From: Opitutia bacterium UBA5964
GTDB lineage: Bacteria > Verrucomicrobiota > Verrucomicrobiia > Opitutales > Coraliomargaritaceae
DNA: 6,285 nt
NCBI GenBank assembly: GCA_002430605.1
Contig: DJBY01000047.1
Span: forward strand, 1 to 6,285
Direction: 5' to 3'
Both the position numbers and the translations under genes were made by a program. Positions 1 to 6,285 of the stretch are shown piece by piece. The notes under the pieces were generated by a model that ran no database searches, was not told the origin of the DNA, and was given only the letters and a program-made list of their open reading frames with translations. Each line of letters starts with the position of its first letter. The stretch's first letter is position 1.

Positions 1-678
1 ATCAGGGGGCGAGAGCAGAATCATCTGCGCCAAATGTCCGCCCGCCGAATCACCAAAAGTATAGATTCGGTTCGGATCAATCCCCAGCTCTTTGCGGTAA
101 GCCGAAATAAACCGCAGTGCGTCTTTTGAATCAATCACGCAGTCGCGCATCACAGTCGTGGTGGCTTTATTGATTAAGCGATAGTCCACAGAAACCACGC
201 AGAACCCTTGCTTGAGCAATGCGCTATGCACGACCCCGAATGACGACTCACCTGCGCCATGACGACTGCCTAAGGTCCATCCGCCACCATGCGTATAAAG
301 CACAACAGGCTTTTGCCGGCTCTGATCCTCTTCCGGGAAATAAAAATCCAAGTAGACATCTTCCGTTTCCGTGCGCTTAAAGCGGACATTGCGCAACTGC
401 TTACCCGTGCTTTCAACATAGACAAACTCGCGCGCTTCGAGCTCTTCCCGATTCAATGCGCCATCGCTGTTTTGGTCCAGGGTTTTATCCCGTCGCCACT
501 GCTTTTCGTGTTCTTCTTTGCTGAATTCACCATCGCCATTCTGGTCAAAATTGGCGAGATAGCGATCCGCAGCGATCGACGGATACGTCGCACGGTTTTC
601 TTTCAGCGGTTCCAAGGCAAAAGCCGAACCAACTACCGAAACGGCCGCAACGAATAAACTAACGTAAATTTTTCTCAT
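1..678 (-). CDS. Exported EF-hand/alpha-beta-hydrolase esterase, 3' end outside the window
   Basis: The first 226 residues are visible; the C-terminus lies off the left edge. The start ATG at 678-676 follows a good Shine-Dalgarno (AAGGAA, 6 nt spacing). Residues 1-21 form a signal peptide with a likely cut after Ala-Phe-Ala, so the enzyme should be periplasmic or secreted. Two canonical 12-residue EF-hand loops follow: 45-56 (DQNGDGEFSKEE) and 68-79 (DQNSDGALNREE), with acidic or Asn ligands at loop positions 1, 3 and 5 and Glu at 12. An alpha/beta-hydrolase domain starts near residue 95, with the oxyanion-hole motif HGGGW at 130-134 and nucleophile motif GDSAGG at 209-214 (Ser211). This resembles the HSL/BD-FAE-like carboxylesterases. 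Catalytic Asp and His would lie beyond the window. Likely role: removing acyl groups from a glycan or small ester, with calcium stabilising the N-terminal module. Substrate is unknown. It appears to be the last visible gene of the operon, 24 bases after the preceding stop. Confidence 0.88.
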   Translation of the reverse strand, partial: MRKIYVSLFVAAVSVVGSAFALEPLKENRATYPSIAADRYLANFDQNGDGEFSKEEHEKQWRRDKTLDQNSDGALNREELEAREFVYVESTGKQLRNVRFKRTETEDVYLDFYFPEEDQSRQKPVVLYTHGGGWTLGSRHGAGESSFGVVHSALLKQGFCVVSVDYRLINKATTTVMRDCVIDSKDALRFISAYRKELGIDPNRIYTFGDSAGGHLAQMILLSPPD

Positions 679-684
679 AACTAT

Positions 685-690
685 TTCCTT
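685..690 (-). promoter_or_regulatory. Ribosome binding site of the EF-hand esterase
   Basis: AAGGAA on the minus strand sits 6 nt before the ATG at 678, inside the 24-base gap after the SGNH esterase stop codon. It fixes the start of the downstream gene and supports separate translation initiation within one transcript. Confidence 0.6.
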
Positions 691-702
691 AATGTCGTTT
701 TC

Positions 703-2322
703 CTAGAGCTGCTTGCGCGCAGGCAGCTCAGCCTCCGTGGTAAAAATGGAAGCCGGCAGGCCTTGTTTGTTATACAGGTTGGCCGATTCAGGGTTCTTCG
801 CCCAGGCATAGCGGACCACCGTTGGATTCGCGATGTCCGGGTGAGAAACCGCGATGGTGTCTTTACCCGTAATCTCAACATTCGCCCACTGCCACTGACG
901 GTCTGCGCCACAAATCTGGAAATGCTTCAACACTTCATCCGTTGCCTGCGTGTCGGCCATCCCGATTTTGGAACCGGCCATCAGCCCGGAACCTGCCGAA
1001 TCAAATTTGATGATCACTTGATCGCCTTTGATTTTGTGGCTCTTATAGAGCGGGCCGCTGCAAACAGTGACCTTCTGTTTGTAGTCGTTTTTCAAGGCCC
1101 ACAGCGCCAGACGCTTGCCCACATCCATTTTGTTGTGCGGATGAATATCCTTGGCTTCACCTATATCATTCAGCACGGCCATGCCGGTGTTTTTCAGACC
1201 GAGCGTCCGGCGTTGCTGATCAAAGATTAATGCCCATGTGTCGAACTCAACCGGCTCAGTGACCGGGTACCTAAAGTTAGCCAGTTGAGCAAAGTAAAAC
1301 GGGAAGTCGCCCTGCCCCCAATGCTCGCGCCAACTGCTGATCATCGTCCGAAAATTGTGTTCATACTTATGAGTATTATGACCGACATTGGACTCGCCCT
1401 GATACCAGATGGCCCCTTTGATGGCGTATGGAATAACTGGGTTGACCATGCCGTTAAAAAGGGTTGCGGGGAACTGCTGACTTGCTTTCGGATCTGATGG
1501 TTTTCTTGGCTTTCGCCCATTTCTCTTGGCGCTCCAACGTTTAACGGCAGCCTGGTAGTCTGCCTCCGCCTGCTTCGGATTCCATGTTTCAAGAGCGGAC
1601 CGGTTGCTCTCAAAATAGGCGGCCATTTCCTTATCCTGCTGGAATGCCTCCGCCGGAATCCATGGCTCAATGCGGGTGCCGCCCCAGGCGCACTCGATCA
1701 GACCAACCGGAACGTTCAGCTCTTTGCGCAGCTCGCGCCCAAAGAAATAGGCGGTGGCAGAAAAGTCGGGATTATGTTGAGGTGAAGAGTCCATCCAACC
1801 GCCCGCGAGGGTCGTCAGCGGCTCAAGCGGAGACACCGCATTTTTCACGGTAAATTGCCTCAAAAGGTTATCCTTCGCCGTCGCTATCTCCTGTTTTATA
1901 TAGTTTGCAGCGGGTTCGTGTTCCGGCGTGATGCGCTTGGGAGACCCCACGGCCAACTTTTTCATCTCAAACTCCATATTCGACTGACCGGAGCAGAACC
2001 AGACTTCACCCGAGAGCACGTCTTTAATTTCAACGAAATTGTTCCCCTGGATCGTGAGCGTGTGCGGCCCGCCTGCCTTCGGCGTTTTCAGCTTCACCAT
2101 CCATTTTCCGGACGCATCGGCGGTCGTGGCCGCGGTTTTCCCCCAGCTCGCGGAGACGGTCACATGCTCTCCTGCGTCAGCGGTCCCCCAGACGGGTGCC
2201 TGCGTCTCGCGCTGGATCACCATGCCATCGGCAAACAGCGCTGAAGGCTGCACATCGGCCATGCCGATCAAAGGCGCAGCAACGGCCATTCCAACAATTA
2301 AACCAATTGATTTCTTCTTCAT
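703..2322 (-). CDS. Sialate O-acetylesterase-like SGNH carbohydrate esterase
   Basis: A complete 539-residue protein of usual length for the bacterial sialate-O-acetylesterase (SASA) family, which removes O-acetyl groups from sugars. Despite the family name, bacterial members often act on plant or algal glycans. Residues 1-22 are a signal peptide (MKKK n-region, cut near Gly-Met-Ala). Residues 23-105 form the N-terminal beta-sandwich typical of the family (PSALFADGMVIQR, then APVWGTA). The SGNH core follows: GQSNM at 112-116 with nucleophile Ser114, WGGT at 213-216, WYQGESN at 306-312, and the His block DIHPHNK at 392-398, where Asp392 and His394 are the likely catalytic pair. The C-terminal NLYNKQGLPAS segment (515-525) is also a family hallmark. 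A basic, Pro-rich insert at about 262-282 interrupts the core. The ATG at 2322 has AAGGA 8 nt upstream. The gene begins 42 bases after the sulfatase stop, which suggests sequential de-acetylation and de-sulfation of one substrate. Whether the substrate is sialic acid or another O-acetylated sugar cannot be told from sequence. Confidence 0.93.
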   Translation of the reverse strand: MKKKSIGLIVGMAVAAPLIGMADVQPSALFADGMVIQRETQAPVWGTADAGEHVTVSASWGKTAATTADASGKWMVKLKTPKAGGPHTLTIQGNNFVEIKDVLSGEVWFCSGQSNMEFEMKKLAVGSPKRITPEHEPAANYIKQEIATAKDNLLRQFTVKNAVSPLEPLTTLAGGWMDSSPQHNPDFSATAYFFGRELRKELNVPVGLIECAWGGTRIEPWIPAEAFQQDKEMAAYFESNRSALETWNPKQAEADYQAAVKRWSAKRNGRKPRKPSDPKASQQFPATLFNGMVNPVIPYAIKGAIWYQGESNVGHNTHKYEHNFRTMISSWREHWGQGDFPFYFAQLANFRYPVTEPVEFDTWALIFDQQRRTLGLKNTGMAVLNDIGEAKDIHPHNKMDVGKRLALWALKNDYKQKVTVCSGPLYKSHKIKGDQVIIKFDSAGSGLMAGSKIGMADTQATDEVLKHFQICGADRQWQWANVEITGKDTIAVSHPDIANPTVVRYAWAKNPESANLYNKQGLPASIFTTEAELPARKQL

Positions 2323-2330
2323 AGTCTCAT

Positions 2331-2335
2331 TCCTT
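2331..2335 (-). promoter_or_regulatory. Ribosome binding site of the SASA-type esterase
   Basis: AAGGA on the minus strand, preceded by an A-run, lies 8 nt before the ATG at 2322 in the 42-base gap after the sulfatase stop. I see no hairpin or terminator in this gap, consistent with co-transcription. Confidence 0.55.
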
Positions 2336-2364
2336 TTTTAAAACATCATTCCGGGTTCTTACCT

Positions 2365-3717
2365 TTATTGACCTGCAGCTTTTTTCGTCTGCGATTTTTT
2401 CTCCGCATCAGGATTCCACCATGCGTCGAGCGGCTTCCTCAGCTCGGCAACCTTTTCCGGATTCTGCTCAGCGATATTGTTCCGCTGCATCGGGTCATCC
2501 TGAAGGTTAAAGAGCTGAACCTTGTCCTTGGGAGTATCCATCTGCCAGCGTTCCAGCTTCAACAACGGATTCGGCTCATGCCAGACGGTCAGCTTCCAGT
2601 CCTTGGAAACAGACGACCGCGCCCGCAGCGAGGCAGCCGGATCGTTCACATCGACCATGTCGTGCATAAAGTCTTCCAAAAACAGATTTTTGCGCTGCGA
2701 AACGGCGGCATGATCCAGCAGATCGACGCCCGGCAACTCCGCAGGAATGTCCACACCGCAGGCGGCGAGCACAGTCGGGACGAGATCCAGATTACTGGCC
2801 AGATTATCCTTATCCATCTTTGCTTTAATATGATCGGGCCATTTGATCATGATCGGAGTTCTCACACCCAGCTCATGGGGAGATGCTTTGACCGATCCCA
2901 TTCCGATGCTGCCCACGCCATTATCGCAAATGTAGAAAATGACCGTATTTTCGCTCAGCCCCTGTTCGGCGAGATGGTCGAGCAGCTCACCGCAGGTTTC
3001 ATCAAACCATTCGCACATCGCATAGTATTTGGAATTTTTTCCGGCACCCATCGCCTCATATTTTTGCTCCAACCGTTCCGGCGGGGTGTGCGGGGTGTGC
3101 GGCATAAAGGGTGCATACCAGAGCATGAACGGCTTTGACTGATCCTGCGCCTTCTGAAAAAAATCATAAATCGGCTGCATCGTGTCGCGACCGATACTCA
3201 GCGAGTAAGGCGATCCGTGCCTCCCGGTTTTCCCCATGCCGTCGGTAAAACCGGACACCTCGGGATTCTCATGCCAGTATTTGCCGGTATGCATTGAAAG
3301 GTAGCCCTTCTGCGCCAGCAACCTCGGTAGTTGCGGCATACTGCGGAAATACTCAACCCAAGGCTTCCTGCTTATTCTGCGGAGCGGATCATTTCCGGTG
3401 GTGCGGTGCTGATGCGGATAAAGCCCGGTCAGCATGGTCGAGAGCGAAGGGCAGCAAAGCGCGGTCGTCACATAACCGCGCTCATACACCAGACTCTGGG
3501 AAGCAAGCCGGTCAAGATTCGGGGTTTGGATCATTTCATGCCCCATAAAGCTATAGTCGGCATACCCTTGATCGTCGCTGAGAATCAGCACAACATTTGG
3601 AGGCGCCGGCTCTTCAGCAAAGCATGCAGAGACGCCGCTAACAGCGACCAGGATCAGACTTTTTAATATTTTATTCATAGTTATTTTATTCAAAGTTATT
3701 GTTTGGTTAGGAGACAT
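2365..3717 (-). CDS. Exported type I sulfatase (formylglycine-dependent)
   Basis: A hydrolase of sulfate esters, probably on a sulfated polysaccharide, in the alkaline-phosphatase superfamily. The ORF gives 450 residues from its first ATG. Visible motifs: metal-binding SDDQGYAD at 47-54, the formylglycine signature region 88-98 (CCPSLSTMLTG, Cys88 as the residue to be oxidised), HTGKYWHE at 143-150, PHTPHTPPERL at 206-216, DNG at 265-267 and KASPHELGVRTP at 277-288. The C-terminal QLFNLQDDPMQRNN (401-414) is a usual sulfatase ending. The signature has Leu92 (codon CTC, 3444-3442) where CxPSR normally has Arg. Start is uncertain. Met14 at 3678 gives a compact signal peptide (MNKILKS then a hydrophobic core), while Met1 adds 13 polar residues; neither has a clear Shine-Dalgarno. 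Val-Ser-Ala-Cys at 29-32 fits a lipobox, so it could be a lipoprotein; cleavage after Ala34 is the alternative. Maturation needs a formylglycine-generating enzyme or anaerobic maturase, not encoded here. It lies 7 or 46 bases after the large hydrolase, depending on the start. Confidence 0.93.
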   Translation of the reverse strand: MSPNQTITLNKITMNKILKSLILVAVSGVSACFAEEPAPPNVVLILSDDQGYADYSFMGHEMIQTPNLDRLASQSLVYERGYVTTALCCPSLSTMLTGLYPHQHRTTGNDPLRRISRKPWVEYFRSMPQLPRLLAQKGYLSMHTGKYWHENPEVSGFTDGMGKTGRHGSPYSLSIGRDTMQPIYDFFQKAQDQSKPFMLWYAPFMPHTPHTPPERLEQKYEAMGAGKNSKYYAMCEWFDETCGELLDHLAEQGLSENTVIFYICDNGVGSIGMGSVKASPHELGVRTPIMIKWPDHIKAKMDKDNLASNLDLVPTVLAACGVDIPAELPGVDLLDHAAVSQRKNLFLEDFMHDMVDVNDPAASLRARSSVSKDWKLTVWHEPNPLLKLERWQMDTPKDKVQLFNLQDDPMQRNNIAEQNPEKVAELRKPLDAWWNPDAEKKSQTKKAAGQ

Positions 3718-3724
3718 GAAGCGT

Positions 3725-5620
3725 CTATGGGTTGACTAGCTCAATGCGTTTGAGAATCTCGGAACCTTCTAGGCTGGCGAGATTGATTTTCTGTTTGGTC
3801 TCAGCGTCGGTAAGAATGATAGTGAAGGACGATATTTTTGACCATTCAAGGGGGGTGTTGGCTTTGCTATTGGTTCGACCCTTTTTGTTAAAGTCCTTGG
3901 CTTCGAACAGGATGGTCTGGGGGCCGTTGCCGCTGACCTTGCGGCCGTGGTTGAAATTGCCGACATCCTGGCCGCGACCGTTGAATTTGCTCTCGATAGC
4001 CAGACCAATCAGGAGGTCATGTCCTTCCTTGAGATTGAGGGTGATGGCGAGTTTGTTCCCCAGGCTTGTGTCAAGCTCGGGGTCTTGGAATTTGTAGGTT
4101 TTAAAATTAGTTTGATTACGGTTACTCCAGTTCACCATGCCATTGGAGAAGTCGTCGATGAGACCTGATTTGGGCAAGTTGTCGAAGGCCGCGAGGTCAA
4201 TGTTCGCAGGGATGTGGGTATGCTCGGTTGAGTTCAACGTAAAGGTCTTGGTGCTCCCTTTCTCCAGTGGCTGCTCGGCAGCCAGAGTATAGCGACAAAG
4301 GGCGAAGGTGTAGAGGGGCAGCTTGGGATACACCGGCAGCTCGGCTTTCCAGGTGCCCGCCTGTTGGGTGGTCTCGGCCTTTTTCCAGAAGCGGGTAATC
4401 GGATTGGGTGCGTAGCTGTAGTAGATCTCAACGTCCTTGAGGCGCTCCTGCTGGGCGGGAGTCACGGTAAAGTGGGCGGTATCCTTCTCGATGGTGAACG
4501 TAGAGGGTGGTGTGGCAGGGATGTTTTGCTCCACACCGGCGAGGTATTGCTTGAACCATTGGTTGAGCATGACCCATTGCTCAGGTCCTGGGCTGTGGTT
4601 GGCATGCATGTTGCCGGTCACACGCCAGTTGCCATGCGACAGCAGAGCCATGGACTGGTAGATGCGATCCAGAACGGAGTGGAAGTCGTTAGACGAGGTG
4701 ATGAACATGACCGGGATGGTGACATGCTTCCAGTAGGCACCGGGATCCATCGTGTTTTTGTAGAGCTCGGTGTCCTTAACTCGGACCAAACCTCCTGAGT
4801 TCATGCCAGGGTAGTTCTCCTGGAGGTTGGCCGTACCCCCGACAAAGGGAGCAACGGCCTTGAGCCGCTTGTCGATGGAGGTCATTGAGGTGATGGTACC
4901 TCCCATGGAAAACCCGGCGAAGCCGAGTTTGGATGCGTCCACCTCGGGCTGCTGCTCAAGGAAGGTGAGCGCGCGGCGTCCTGCCAGGGAGAGCATGAAC
5001 CAGTTCGAGTTACGCGGGCTCATGATGGGATCAATACTGTGCTCATCGGGCTGGAAATCTTGCTTGTAATGCTGGCGCAGGGCCTTGGCATAAAACTTGG
5101 GTCCTTGGCTTGGGTCGATCTTGCCCCAGTCGGTTCCCCACTTGTTTTCAGGATCGAGTTCCGCCTCCAGCGGGCGTCCCAGCCAGTTGATATCCACCGT
5201 GGCAAATCCCTGAGTGGCAAAGTAGTGGCCACGGTTACGGTCGGCACATTGGCCGCCGCCATGGCTCCAGACAAAGGCGGGATTTTTTTTGCCGTTTTCC
5301 GGAAAACAGTAATAAGCGGCAATGCGGGCATCGCTGCCTTTGAACGTGCCTACCTTAAAAGTGATGAGCCGGGAGACCACGCCATCCTGCTTCCATTCCT
5401 GGTGGACCTTGACCTCGAGTTCTTCCTTGCACGGGTCGTAGTCCTTCCAGAGGTCAACCGCAGTTTGCGGGATCTCGGAGGCATGGGTGTAAGGCGTGAG
5501 ACTTTCCTCTGGTGCCGAGGCAGTGAGGGCACCCGCAACCGGCTCCACACTTTCAGCGGAAACAACTCCTCCGATACTCAATGAAAGTATCATTCCTGTA
5601 ATCAATCGTTTATTCATCAT
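3725..5620 (-). CDS. Large exported alpha/beta-hydrolase (acetyl-xylan-esterase-like) with C-terminal accessory domains
   Basis: A complete 631-residue protein. Residues 1-22 are a signal peptide (cut near Val-Ser-Ala). The catalytic domain, about 85-362, is of the acetyl-xylan-esterase/dienelactone-hydrolase/prolyl-oligopeptidase type: SHGGGQ at 119-124 for the oxyanion hole, GFSMGG at 236-241 with nucleophile Ser238, Asp312 in SSNDFHS as likely acid, and His339 or His342 in HANHSPGP as likely base. Residues about 372-462 look like a beta-sandwich (paired Tyr/Trp strands, YYSYAPNP, FWKKAE). Residues about 475-631 form a further all-beta domain opening with LIDDFSNGMVNWS and closing with EILKRIELVNP, reminiscent of galactose-binding-fold carbohydrate-binding modules, though I cannot name its family. 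Probable role: deacylating a polysaccharide outside the cytoplasm. A methyl-ester or uronate-ester specificity is also possible. Start: tandem ATGs at 5620 and 5617; no strong Shine-Dalgarno, only a purine-rich AAAAGATAAG. It follows the upstream esterase by 31 bases and is followed closely by the sulfatase. Confidence 0.88.
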   Translation of the reverse strand: MMNKRLITGMILSLSIGGVVSAESVEPVAGALTASAPEESLTPYTHASEIPQTAVDLWKDYDPCKEELEVKVHQEWKQDGVVSRLITFKVGTFKGSDARIAAYYCFPENGKKNPAFVWSHGGGQCADRNRGHYFATQGFATVDINWLGRPLEAELDPENKWGTDWGKIDPSQGPKFYAKALRQHYKQDFQPDEHSIDPIMSPRNSNWFMLSLAGRRALTFLEQQPEVDASKLGFAGFSMGGTITSMTSIDKRLKAVAPFVGGTANLQENYPGMNSGGLVRVKDTELYKNTMDPGAYWKHVTIPVMFITSSNDFHSVLDRIYQSMALLSHGNWRVTGNMHANHSPGPEQWVMLNQWFKQYLAGVEQNIPATPPSTFTIEKDTAHFTVTPAQQERLKDVEIYYSYAPNPITRFWKKAETTQQAGTWKAELPVYPKLPLYTFALCRYTLAAEQPLEKGSTKTFTLNSTEHTHIPANIDLAAFDNLPKSGLIDDFSNGMVNWSNRNQTNFKTYKFQDPELDTSLGNKLAITLNLKEGHDLLIGLAIESKFNGRGQDVGNFNHGRKVSGNGPQTILFEAKDFNKKGRTNSKANTPLEWSKISSFTIILTDAETKQKINLASLEGSEILKRIELVNP

Positions 5621-5651
5621 CTTATCTTTTCGTTATGTTAAAATACCGGAC

Positions 5652-6285
5652 TCACTTTCGCGATTTTTCAGCGGGCGACTTGAGCGTTGCGATCAGGTAG
5701 TCGGTGGAATTCTTGTGCTTCACATTGGACGCGCCGGGATACATGAGCTCACATTTAAGACCCAGTTCCAGACAGCGCTCCTGAAGCTTCACGCCAAAGT
5801 TGGCTGTATGGGTGGGATCTTTCTGTGGTTTGCCGATGGCGGGAGAGTCTTTGGAATAGTGCAGGTAGACCGGCGGGTCATCTGAGCTGACCAGCGCATA
5901 CGGCGAGTACTCCTGAATCCAGGGCAGGATGTTTTCACGCTCGGCCAGGAACGCCTCGAACCCGTTTATCCCGAATGCATGCCCTCCGTATTTGCTGTTG
6001 GAGGTCCACTCCTTCATCTGGCGGGGGTCGAGTGTGGTTTGAGCGTTATTCACCGCGGCACAAGTGAGACGGGTGGATTCACGGGCAATGGGATCCGGGC
6101 TCTTCGGATCGGCGAGATCATCGTGATAGAGTAGCCAGAGGCTTGAGCAGGCGCCCGCAGAAGCCCCTGCGGCCGCAATGCGTTCCTTATCGATATTCCA
6201 CTCGGCCGCTTTACTGCGCACGAACTGCAAGGCACGAGCCGCATCATGCAAGGGGGCTTTGACCGGCGGCTTGAGGTCCTGAGCG
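5652..6285 (-). CDS. HSL-type alpha/beta-hydrolase (esterase), 5' end outside the window
   Basis: The reading frame stays open to the right edge, so the true start lies outside. A TTG at 6251 is in frame but reads as an internal Leu in PLHDAARAL and should not be taken as the start. About 210 residues are visible. Numbering from the first full codon at 6284, the nucleophile motif is GASAG at 40-44 (Ser42), the likely acid is Asp135 or Asp136 in SSDDPPVYLHY, and the likely base is His190 in YPGASNVKHKNSTDYL. The triad is therefore complete. The missing N-terminus, roughly 90-100 residues if the usual length of about 300 holds, should carry the signal peptide and the HGGG oxyanion motif. The family is carboxylesterase/lipase-like, common in Planctomycetota and Verrucomicrobiota polysaccharide loci. 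Known members cleave short acyl esters; the substrate here is not evident. It is the most upstream visible gene, so the operon promoter is probably outside the window. It belongs to the same broad family as the EF-hand esterase at the other end but differs clearly in motif context. Confidence 0.85.
   Translation of the reverse strand, partial: AQDLKPPVKAPLHDAARALQFVRSKAAEWNIDKERIAAAGASAGACSSLWLLYHDDLADPKSPDPIARESTRLTCAAVNNAQTTLDPRQMKEWTSNSKYGGHAFGINGFEAFLAERENILPWIQEYSPYALVSSDDPPVYLHYSKDSPAIGKPQKDPTHTANFGVKLQERCLELGLKCELMYPGASNVKHKNSTDYLIATLKSPAEKSRK

Noticed and set aside
3081..3102. Short tandem repeat GGGGTGTGC x2
   Set aside because: It encodes the His-Thr-Pro-His-Thr-Pro segment of the sulfatase, a conserved motif in the family, so it is coding constraint rather than a functional repeat.
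2368..3138. 256-codon plus-strand open frame opposite the sulfatase
   Set aside because: It is antisense to a gene with clear sulfatase motifs, and its translation has no recognisable domain and a skewed Arg/Ile/Leu/His composition typical of shadow frames.
5283..5290. Run of eight T on the plus strand, considered as a slippage site or terminator
   Set aside because: It encodes Lys-Lys-Asn within an intact frame of the large hydrolase, has no GC-rich stem beside it and no alternative downstream frame that makes sense.
5039..5584. 181-codon plus-strand open frame opposite the large hydrolase N-terminus
   Set aside because: It overlaps the signal peptide and catalytic domain of a well-supported gene and shows no domain of its own. 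The other plus-strand frames (for example 4364-4798 and 763-1230) were rejected on the same grounds.
5621..5651. Gap between the two upstream esterases, checked for a promoter or terminator
   Set aside because: Only 31 AT-rich bases with no stem-loop and no convincing -35/-10 pair. It is best read as an intra-operon spacer.
5652..6251. A 199-residue esterase starting at the TTG at 6251
   Set aside because: The frame is open upstream to the window edge and the preceding residues (QDLKPPVKAP) continue the conserved family sequence, so the gene is 5'-truncated by the window rather than starting here.

Overview
The window holds five consecutive protein-coding genes, all on the minus strand and all enzymes predicted to be exported. 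The two outer genes run off the window edges. Gaps are about 31, 7 (or 46, depending on the sulfatase start), 42 and 24 bases. No opposing gene or recognisable terminator separates them, so they read as one transcription unit running from high to low coordinates.

In transcription order: (1) 6285-5652, C-terminal two thirds of an HSL-type alpha/beta-hydrolase (GASAG); (2) 5620-3725, a 631-residue alpha/beta-hydrolase of the acetyl-xylan-esterase/dienelactone-hydrolase kind, with two extra C-terminal domains; (3) 3717 or 3678 to 2365, a type I formylglycine-dependent sulfatase; (4) 2322-703, a sialate-O-acetylesterase-like SGNH esterase; (5) 678-1, an esterase with a paired EF-hand module before its alpha/beta-hydrolase domain, cut off just after its GDSAGG nucleophile motif.

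The combination of several exported esterases with a sulfatase, and EF-hands fused to an esterase, is typical of polysaccharide-degrading members of the PVC group (Planctomycetota, Verrucomicrobiota, Kiritimatiellota, Lentisphaerota), many of them marine. This is inferred from protein style; no taxonomic marker is present. Base composition is moderate and codon use is mixed.

The simplest reading is a debranching module for an O-acylated, sulfated glycan. The four esterases would remove acetyl or other acyl groups and the sulfatase would remove sulfate, exposing the backbone to glycoside hydrolases encoded elsewhere. No glycoside hydrolase, polysaccharide lyase, transporter, regulator, RNA gene, mobile element or CRISPR array is visible. 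No wholly new system is apparent. The points most worth a second look are the sulfatase signature with Leu where Arg is expected, the EF-hand/esterase fusion, the unassigned C-terminal domain of the large hydrolase, and the stacking of four esterases around one sulfatase.
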